From Prorocentrum cordatum (lineage: Eukaryota; Sar; Dinophyceae; Prorocentrales; Prorocentraceae): a DNA stretch of 64,000 nt. This document shows positions 55,985-64,000 of the stretch, piece by piece. The stretch is from positions 1 to 64,000 of the forward strand of contig CAUYUJ010000904.1 of assembly GCA_963575745.1 (NCBI GenBank), given 5' to 3'. The notes below the pieces were generated by a model. The model was not told the DNA's origin, did no database searches, and saw only the letters and a program-made list of their open reading frames with translations. Numbering within the stretch: the stretch's first letter is position 1; the number at the start of each line of letters is the position of its first letter. Both the position numbers and the translations under genes were made by a program.

Positions 55985-57060
55985 AGTGGTGGTGGTGGTG
56001 CTTGTGGTGGTGATGGTGCTTGGTTGTGGGTTGGTTGTGGTGGGAGGTGGTTGTTGTGGTGGTGGCGTGGTGGTGGTGGTGGTGGTGGTGGTAGTGGTGG
56101 TGTGGTGGTTTGGTGGTTTTGGTGGTGGTGGGTTGTGGTTGTGGTGTTGGTGGTGGTGGTGGCGGTGGTGATGGTTGTGGTGGTGATGGTGTGGTGGTTT
56201 GTTGTGGTGGTGGTTGTTGTGGTGGTGGTGGTGGTGTTTTTTTTGGTGGTGTGGTGGTGGTCTGTGGTGGTGATGGTGGTGGGTTGCTGTGGTGATAGTG
56301 GTGGTGTGGTGGTTTGTGGTGGTTTGTGGTGGTGGTTTGGGGTGGTGGTGGTGGTGGCGGTTGTGGTGGTGGCGGTTGTTTGTGGAGGTTGTGCTGGTGG
56401 TGGTGGTGGTGGTGGCGGTGGTGGTGGTGGTGGTGTGGTGGTTCATGGTGGTAGTGGTGGGTTGTACTGCTGGTAATGGTGGTTGTTGTGGCGGTGGTGG
56501 TGGTTGTGGTGTGGGAGATTGGTGGTGGTGGTGGTGGTAGTGGTGGTGGGTTGTTGTGGTGGTGGTGGTGGTGTGGTGGGTTGTTGGTCATGGTGGTGGG
56601 TTGACGTGGTGGTGTTGGTGGTGGTAGTGGTGGTGGCGGTGGTGGTGGCGGTGGCGTGGTGGTTTGCGGTGGTGGTGGTGGGCTGTGGTGTTGGCGGTGG
56701 TGTTGCTACTGCTGCTGGTAGCGGCGCTGGTGGTGGTGGTGGTGGTGGGTGGTGGGTTGTGGTGGTGGTGGTGGCGGTTGTGGTGGTGGTGGTGGTTTGG
56801 TGGTTTGTGGTGGTGGTGGGTTGTGGTGATGGTTGTGGTTGTGGTGGTGGTGGTGATGGTGGTAATGGTGTTGTGGTTTGTGGTGGTGTTGGGGGTTGTG
56901 GTGGGTTGTGGTGGTGGTGATTGTGGTGGCGTTTTTGGTCGTGTTCGTGGTGGTTGTCGTAGTGATGATGGTGGTTGTGGTGTTGGTGGGTTGTGGTGGT
57001 TGTGGTGTTTGTGGTGGTGGCGGTGATGGTGGTGGTGGTTTGTGGCGGTGGTGGCGGTGT
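55985..57060. repeat. GGT microsatellite, 1.1 kb
   Basis: GGT/GTG triplets with frequent TTGTGG interruptions. The frames encode poly-Val, poly-Gly or Trp strings on plus and His/Thr/Pro strings on minus. Confidence 0.95.
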
Positions 57061-57924
57061 GGCCTTCGGCTTTTGCCTCAACCGTGTTTTGGGTGTGGGT
57101 CAGAGTTCTCATGGATGATGCCTCTTGAAGTTTCGTCACAAGTGTTTCGGGAGCGTTTGCGGAGCATGCGTGAAGCCTCGTAGACCTTCCTCAGGGCCTC
57201 TCTGGAATTTGGGGGGCGAGGGCTCGATGTGGCGATTTGCGTGTTCCCTCTGCGGTTTCTGTGTTCTCTCTGGTGATCGTCGCTGCGTCCCCGCCATCGG
57301 CGCTGCTGGCCGCCGCCAGCGCCGGCGCCGGCGCTGGCTCGGTGGCCCCCCCCCCGCCCCCTGGGCCCTATCTGGTCATCGTCGCTGCGTCCCCGCCGTC
57401 GGGCCGCTGGCGGCCGCCAGCGTGGGCGCTGGCGCCGGCGCCGATGGGGAGGGGTTTTGGATCCCCCCCTCTTGGAATGCGGGGGGGGGGGGTCGGGATC
57501 GGGGGGTGGTGGTGGTGAGGGGAGGTCCTCTGGTTCCGATCGACGGCGCCGAGTGTTGGGGGGGGGGCCTACCACCCGGTTTGAAACGCGCCGCCGAATG
57601 TTCCCACGGCAAGCGCCCGTGAAACGCGCCCTCTCCAAAATTCGTGATACACGTCATGCTTTAAATGCGCCGACATTTGGTTCACGCGCGTATTTCAAAG
57701 GCTATCGCCAAATCTCAGGCGCAGCATGGGGAGCACAATGTGCATGCACACGGCGGTGCGGCGTTTTCTGTGTGAGACAAGTTGTACCTGGCTAGGGTGC
57801 ATGGCCTCCTTATACTAAGCTTGCCGAGTTACGCCAGAAACTTCCGTTCGCCGTCTCATGCAGCATACGTGGACAATTTACCGACGCACATGAGGTAGTG
57901 CGTATCTTGAAAGAGACTGCTTTC
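57061..57924. other. no gene recognised; short internal duplication
   Basis: TCGTCGCTGCGTCCCCGCC occurs twice, about 105 bp apart (near 57278 and 57382). C/G runs at 57340-57360 and 57481-57500. No gene content identified. Confidence 0.5.
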
Positions 57925-58590
57925 CAGATTTGCCAGTTTGGATATGCATAGGTAGAAGGAGCTTCAATTTCCTGAATTTCACTTGTCATATCAGTTATTT
58001 TGATTCAAAGTTATACGTCTACCAGCATGCGACGCAGCGCGCGGCGCAACACCCCACGCATGCCAGCCGAGTGCGTCTACAACCCAAGATGATGCGATTT
58101 CGGCCCGCTTCATTCTTGGAATGGGAGCCCTGACAGGCATGGAGGCCAAAGGGCAAATCACTACAACGACTTACAACTGCAGCACAACCTACCACAAGTC
58201 AACAAGCAGTGTATAGTTAAGTTCCTATCCACTCTGTCGAGTGATCGATCATGTTGGTTAAACTGTTACATCTTCAGATCATGCTTGCAGTCCTCTCCAG
58301 TGAATTTGTTTCGACGGAAACGATGAATCAGAGTCAAATTGTCGGTTCCTGTTGACAAAACAGAGGCTCGGACTCATCGTGTACTTCTGCCGGCATACGA
58401 CGCAGCAGATGTAGCGCCTTACGCATGCCAGCCGGTACGGCTCACAGCCCAAGAAGACGCGACTTCGGCCCGCTTCATACCTAGAATGGGAACCCTGACA
58501 AGCATTCTTCAGAGAGAGGCACGACGGCAATTCACCGCAACGACAGATACATTTTCAGCTCATGCTTACGGGCCTCTCAGCTGAATCAAC
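57925..58590. repeat. dispersed repeat family R, second pair
   Basis: Monomers about 58015-58290 and 58360-58580. The better-preserved phrases include GACTTCGGCCCGCTTCATAC, GGAATGGGAGCCCTGACA and CATGCTTGCAGTCCTC. It corresponds to 51700-52440. Confidence 0.7.
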
Positions 58591-61500
58591 TATACGGGAG
58601 GGATGGATGCAACAACCTCTTTCTACTTGTCACCGCGGACGTCGCGCCGCCCGAACGCCACTAGCTACAAAATGGACCGACCTCTACATCGCATCTACAT
58701 TGAACTGTCAGCAGTCCCCGATACTTACGAGAGACTCACAGCCGCAGCAAATCGGCTCAAGCCAAGCGATGTCATTACTTGCGCCGCTCAGAGGCGCCGT
58801 GCATCTTTTATTTTTCCTATCGCATGACATAACCCATCCTCTTTGCAGGGTCGAAGAAGGTCAAAATCACCGCGTTTCACTTGCGCACCAGCGATGAATA
58901 TCTACATGACTTACAATGAAAAAGGGACAAGACCAGCTTACCATAGAGCGGCAGATGTTGATCAGCAGTGCCGCGCAACCTCCAACCGCTACGTGGCCGA
59001 CGGCAAGTGCGACTCTCCACCGCTGCTCAACCTATGAGGGTGGCCGACCTTCCAACCGCTGCAACGTGCAGCAGCTGCGACGAGCGCGACCCAAGCCGAA
59101 CTCTCATGCTCAGAGCTAAAGTACAGACAGACAGACAGGACGAGGTCGACAACGACAATCTCGACAAGCTCTCTGGTACACATCACGACACCTCGGGCGC
59201 GAGCGCACGCCAGTGCCCGCCGAGAGAGGATGGGCGCACGCGGTGCAAGAGAGCCACATCGCAGTGACTTTATCATCTACCTGACATCAGCCATGAGTTA
59301 TTCCAGCTATTTGAGTCTCGTCTGGACACGGCATTTCAAAAGCGGACCGACGCGAGCCCCTGCGCCAGCATCTACAGTCACTGGGCAGAGAGGCTCCGTA
59401 TAGTTTCACTCTACAGACGCGCCGACCACCGATCAGACGGACAACCCCTTTATACGCGACGACGCCACCGACCGCGACGTGCGCCGCGCAGTCATCGTCG
59501 ACCAACCGTGGGGCAATATCAGCGACGACAGTGATCGCGACAAAGTACGTCTGACACAATCTCTTTACAACAGGGATGGTGCTGAAGAGGACCTACTGGG
59601 GGCGCGCTATAAACCGTGCTGCCAGCAGCTCGAGAAGCGCTGCGAGTTCTCCATCGACGAACAGAGTGGGATCCACGCCAGGTACCAGCCCAGCATCACC
59701 AACGCGCCCCCCAGCTCCATGGCCAATTCAGAGAACGACATCGCCGCAGGGCCCGACCTACTCGCGTTCGCCAAACTCCTGGCGAACGCGTTCCATGCGC
59801 CAGGCGCAGCAACGCTACATCCACCGTGGGCTACTTCGATGGTTGACAAGTCCCACAGGCACATCGCGCCGCCGACAACTTACCAGCAGCCCGACTACGT
59901 TGAGCTACAAGGCGGCGACGACCACGCCGCAGACCTGTTCGACCACTAGACAGGCGCAGTGAGAGAGCCATTGCCACAAACACCATAGCACACACGACCG
60001 CCTCCAACAGATGTTGAGCTCCACTCACCAACGCCAGACAACCCAGCGCGGCCGCAAACTATTGGTGGACATACACTGGCCTATACCAGTAACCAACCTT
60101 CATCCACGCGCAAATGAGACCCGTGACCAGGAACAGCGACGCAGCCAATCCTGCGCCGACAATGCAAATGCTTCACCCACGCTGTATTAGCTTCGCATTC
60201 AGGCCACCAGAACTCATGCGCGAGACGATGCGCAGGATACCGACCGACACCGGCGCCGACAGCCCGCGCCGCGAATGGATCCAGGGGTGGCTCGACCACC
60301 GATTGCAAGCGGAGAAAGTAGAATGCGGCTGCGTGGACAGGCTCTGCATGCATTCTCTGGCTACATGCTACCCGCTCCGCCGCGTAAATATTCGCCGCAT
60401 CTCGACTTCAGACCCAAGCGAGACCACCCGCAAGCAATGCCACCATCACCACCACCGACTCATGCGCCCACGCCACTGCCCAAGGTCAAGATGCCAACGC
60501 CGTTCGCGCCCCGAGCGCAAACGCGTCAGTAGACCACTATCCGCAACCCTTGGGGCGACGAAGGCGTCGGCGCAGCAATGTGCGGCCCGATCGCCGATTC
60601 AGAAAAAGATGGAAGCTGCGCCGGCAACAGCGAAGACCACAAGCACACTCAGACGCCCTTCTTTCTCACATCGTTCCCTCCTCATGAGAGCCGCGACATG
60701 CGCTGCCCAGAAGGCTGGGCCCCGCGCAGTGCCAGAGACAGAATTAAAGAGGACGGTCACGACGAAGACAATTGGCACTGTGCCGTCTGTGCCGTCTATT
60801 ACTACTCGGCATTCCATACCTACATCTGCATATCCCCAAACGGCCACCTACCTCTACCTAGATGGCGCAGTTACCTCGACAAGTGCAACAACGAATCGTT
60901 CGCCCACCGCTGAGGCCCGATTCACGTGCGACCCCGCTCTCCGCATTCGGGATGCCACTGACCGATCGGACCAGATCCTTCAAGCTCAGCGACGCAACGC
61001 CGGCAGACGACCACCTTGCCTCCACGGGGGCCGCGTCTGCACTACCAACCGCGAGCCCCGCTAGGAAACTGCGCGAGCGACTTTGCAACCCACTACAGAC
61101 TCAACGGGGACTACAGGATGGCAGTCGATCTTGCCAACGGGCACCTTAGCTCCCTAACGCGAGATCTGACTGCAAGGATGCGCGATGTGGCTAAGCAGGC
61201 CATACTCACGGTCTCACAGTGGCTACATGGCACGACTGCAGGGACAACGTGAAGTACCATTGGGCCGTCGCATCAACGACATCACAACTACTGCAGCAGA
61301 TATGCAACCCAACCTACAAACCTTGCGACGACCACATCATTCCACAACCGCCATCGAGGTCCTACTCCATCAGTGACACCATTGAGGACGCACCACCACC
61401 TCCCAGCACCATCCAGCCAGCACCAAGGACCAACTAGTAGGCGTCAACCAGACCACCAACCAGCTAGCAACAGCCAGCCAGCACACACACTGACACGCCA

Positions 61501-62030
61501 AACCAGTCAGCACCAACGACCAGTCCTATTACGATCGAGCAGTCCAGCACCACACACGGGATCAGAAGCCCAATTCGCCCGCCACCACCTAGCCTCAGAA
61601 GTCCCATAGTTTGCCCACCACCAGAGGCCGCATGGGCTCAGCGCTGAATCAATGGAATGCCCACATCAGAGCTAGCACCTCAAACGCTCGCCACGAAGCA
61701 GATTTACTTCCAATCGAAGACACCTCCAATACAGTTCCAAGGCGGACAGACGGGAGCCACCCCAATAGCCTCACACAAGGAGCATCTTGGAAGGGTACTC
61801 GTCCACGACGACAAACGACCGAAGGTTTTTGGATTACATCGAGACGATGCGCAACCGCCAGATGCAAAACCAACAGTACCTGACATAAGTACGACAGCGC
61901 AACCTATGCCAAGCAGAACTACCAGCAATATCCAATGCCATGGCAGCGCCAGCCATGCTCAAACCAGAGTTCCCAGTACCAGAATGCAAGGCGCCACCTG
62001 CTGCGAAACCAAGGTCCCCAACACTGCCGT
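58591..62030 (+). other. unrecognised decayed DNA, coding-like in places
   Basis: The composition is like regions C and D. The longest protein-like frame is 59479-59949 (VRLTQSLYNRDGAEEDLLGA; SSMANSENDIAAGPDLLAFA). Others are 60578-60913 (DEDNWHCAVCAVYYYSAFHT) and 60114-61064. No known motif was found, and frame changes are frequent. Possibly another dead retroelement. Confidence 0.35.
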
Positions 62031-62431
62031 GGAAGAGGAGAAGGACGATGATGATCATGATGACGATGCTGCGAAGGCGGAGGAGGACGAGAGGGGAGGA
62101 AGAGGAGGAAGTAGCAGCAAGAGCAGGAGGAGGAGCACGCGGGCTCGGAGGCCATGCCCTCCCGCAGCGGCAGGGTGGGGCAGACCTGTCGCGCGGAGGT
62201 GGCAGCCTGCTCCGCCGACCCACTCCTCCTACTGCCTGCTGGCGGAGGGCACGGCGCGCGGCACATGGTTTGGTCGCCGCGGGGCTCTCGTGAGGCCATC
62301 GTGGTTCACGGAGGCCCTCTTTGCGCCAGCGTGAGGTTCTCGTTGGGGCCGCCCGTGGCCTTCTACATAGGGGGCCCTCTGGGGGTGTCGCGAGGCCGTC
62401 CTGGAGGACACGCCGGTCATGTTGTGGCCTG
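62031..62431. other. GGA-rich patch and unrecognised sequence
   Basis: GGA/GAT-rich sequence at 62033-62135. The rest has no recognised gene; repeats of GAGGCC-type words near 62290-62400. Confidence 0.5.
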
Positions 62432-62452
62432 CCGTGGCCGTTTTAGCTCAGG
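62432..62452 (+). other. decayed spliced-leader relic (tentative)
   Basis: CCGTGGCCGTTTTAGCTCAG plus G aligns without gaps to the leader with 17 of 21 positions equal; all four differences are transitions. It lies in front of an intronless ORF. Weaker than the relics at 21.4 and 34.8 kb. Confidence 0.5.
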
Positions 62453-62562
62453 ACTCTGCGCCCAATTGTCTCTATCAGCTTCGTATACAGCTTCGTATAG
62501 CTGACGATACCGAACTGCTCTTTTTTTCAAACTTGTTTGGACAGCTCCAACCTCTGCCAGGT

Positions 62563-63582
62563 ATGGCGGGCATCCATTTGGCATTATGCATGATGGGGTT
62601 TGAAGTTGCTGTTTCCAGCGAGCACACAGACATGCAGCTTATGCAGATGCAACCGGCTGGTGTCTTGCACGGCAGCGGAATGGGGAAGCCGCCGCAGGGT
62701 TGCCGCACCTCGGTTGAGGGTGATCGGTGTTACGTCGAGGTGATGTGGGCGATGCGGGCGGGCATCCAGCAGCACCCAGAGTACTATCTTCCTTTGACGA
62801 GAAATTCTAGCTTCGAGGACTTCCAGCAACACCTGCACGGCACGGCCAGGCTCTCTGGCGTGTGCCCCGAACCATGTGCGGCTGCAGCGCCGAAGTCACA
62901 GCAGCAGGGCCAGCCTGGCTCTGAGACCCAGGCGCGTAGCTCACAGTCTGTTGGAACTCCGGTGCCTACTGCGCAGCAGGTCGGGACTCCAATGCCAACA
63001 GTGATCCACCTGGATGACCTGCTCGTTTCAACCTACCCGGGGTACGAGCAAAGCGGCCAAAATTGCCAGTGCGGAGCAGAGATCAGCGCATTTTCTGACG
63101 ATTTCGATTCTCTCGAGTTATGTGCTTCGGAGTGTTCCTTGCGCCCAGATTGCAAGTCAATTGGTTTTCACCCCTCGCAGTCAGTGTGGAAAGGCGGTTG
63201 CTACCTTTACGATGCAGAGTGTGGGTCAACGAATGGGCATGACTCCAACACCACCTGTGCCAATCCAAACCCAGAGGGAGCTCTCAGTGTCAACTTCAAC
63301 AGGATACCGACCACGCCTGCACCTACGGCTTCAGTTGAGCCTTGCGACGTCACCGATGGATCGTCTCCGAGCTATTTCTACCCGTGCCAGTGCGGGACTG
63401 ACATGTGCCTTACAAACGAGGTCTGCTCAGGTGACAGGGGAGGCTTTTCGTGCGCTCCTCCGGGCATCTTGAAGGTAGAGTGGCCGTGCTTGACGACTTC
63501 TATCGGCAGCCCCTACTTCGTTTTTTCCGGGACCAGCGCAACCGGAGCGCCAGTATACAGTAACACCGATGGCAATTGTTGA
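62563..63582 (+). CDS. Cys-rich protein with PAN/apple-like domain
   Basis: ATG 62563 (GGTATGGCG) is the first in-frame ATG after the leader relic; the frame is open from 62419. The 339-aa product starts MAGIHLALCMMGFEVAVSS, partly hydrophobic but not a clear signal peptide. A region with GDRCYVEVMWAMRAGIQ follows, then a Ser/Gln/Thr/Pro linker. NCQCGAEISAF, LCASECSLRPDCKSIGF and GGCYLYDAECGS have the Cys pattern of PAN/apple domains, which bind proteins or carbohydrate. A second Cys cluster, YPCQCGTDMCLTNEVC, resembles short EGF-like repeats. It ends at TGA 63580-63582 with no introns. An extracellular or surface role is inferred from the domains only. It may be a retroposed copy. Confidence 0.6.
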   Translation: MAGIHLALCMMGFEVAVSSEHTDMQLMQMQPAGVLHGSGMGKPPQGCRTSVEGDRCYVEVMWAMRAGIQQHPEYYLPLTRNSSFEDFQQHLHGTARLSGVCPEPCAAAAPKSQQQGQPGSETQARSSQSVGTPVPTAQQVGTPMPTVIHLDDLLVSTYPGYEQSGQNCQCGAEISAFSDDFDSLELCASECSLRPDCKSIGFHPSQSVWKGGCYLYDAECGSTNGHDSNTTCANPNPEGALSVNFNRIPTTPAPTASVEPCDVTDGSSPSYFYPCQCGTDMCLTNEVCSGDRGGFSCAPPGILKVEWPCLTTSIGSPYFVFSGTSATGAPVYSNTDGNC

Positions 63583-64000
63583 CGCTTCGCGTATCCCCAC
63601 CAGCCCATCCAGAAACGATGCTCAGGGGAGTTGAGGTGATCAGGGAAGTCGGGGAGCATGCAGAATAACAAAGGGCGGGGGAAGCTGTCACAGACCCCGA
63701 GAGGGGGAGGATGGAAGAGGAGTCGTCGTCGTCGTCGTCGTCGTCGGAGGAGGAGGAGGAGGAGGAGGGGGAAGAGGAGGAGGAGGAGGAGGAGGAGGAG
63801 GACGGAGAAGGAGGAAGAATCGGAGGAGGAGGAGGAGGAGGGGAAGGAGCTTCTTGGGGGTCTTTTGAGGGCCTCTTGGAGGGCTTTTTGGGCGCCTTGG
63901 GGCATCTTGGGCGCCTCTTGGGACCCTCTTGAGGCGCTCTGGGGAGCCTTCGGGGCGCTTTTGGGGCCATCTTGGAGGGAGTCGATCAAACAAGAGGGGG
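63583..64000. repeat. GGA microsatellite and CCTCTTGGGG minisatellite
   Basis: A GTC then GGA tract lies at 63718-63845. After it, short units of TTGGGGCGCC/CTCTTGGG belong to the family seen at 6.5-7.1 kb and continue to the window edge. 63583-63717 has no recognised feature. Confidence 0.85.

Noticed and set aside
55985-57081. His/Thr/Pro-rich minus frames
   Set aside because: Translation of the GGT microsatellite on the opposite strand.

Overview
The window looks like nuclear DNA of a dinoflagellate. The strongest evidence is three relics of the dinoflagellate trans-spliced leader (DinoSL): on the minus strand at 21411-21431 (20 of 21 leader positions kept), on the plus strand at 34754-34775, and a more decayed one at 62432-62452. 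Each lies directly in front of an open reading frame. Other support is the GC-rich base composition, the abundance of purine/pyrimidine triplet repeats (GGA, GAT, GGT), one multi-exon gene with GC- and possibly GA-type donors beside AG|G acceptors, and fragments of several LINE-type retrotransposons. Species cannot be decided from the sequence alone.

Layout. 1-14.5 kb is nearly gene-free: GAT, GGA and GTC microsatellites, CCAAGAGGCCCC-type minisatellite, a five-copy tandem array with higher-order structure (9.68-11.48 kb), a CAGCCT array (11.6-13.09 kb) and a 73-bp tandem repeat (13.1-13.37 kb); a 100-bp assembly gap sits inside a GGA tract. 14.86-21.43 kb (minus) is a long, multiply frameshifted LINE with zinc-finger/coiled-coil ORF1, APE-type endonuclease, reverse transcriptase and RNase H. 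23.3-26.3 kb (minus) is a second LINE fragment broken by three insertions of two MITE families. 27.3-32.9 kb is decayed retroelement DNA around a GAT and CT-rich block, with an RNase H relic at 31.05-31.56 kb. 33.4-34.15 kb holds a small lysine-rich gene. 34.75-38.93 kb holds two overlapping intronless ORFs behind a leader relic: a 957-aa protein with a possible RNase H-fold transposase layout, and an acidic/zinc-finger protein. An array of 14-bp dyad boxes spaced 31-33 bp follows (39.42-39.88 kb). 40.0-44.7 kb is a probable five-exon gene of unknown function with one in-frame TGA. 46.7-50 kb is another decayed reverse-transcriptase region. 50-57 kb is repeats: inverted arrays carrying a tRNA B-box-like motif, a ~170-bp satellite with GCGCGCGC tracts, and GGT tracts. 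58.6-62 kb is unrecognised decayed DNA. 62.4-63.6 kb holds an intronless Cys-rich gene with a PAN/apple-like domain.

How parts relate: the window is mostly mobile-element debris and satellite DNA, with at most four genes that look coding. Several of these appear to have arrived by reinsertion of trans-spliced mRNA, because leader relics sit in genomic DNA in front of intronless ORFs. Protein family calls come from reading motifs by eye; no database search was run.
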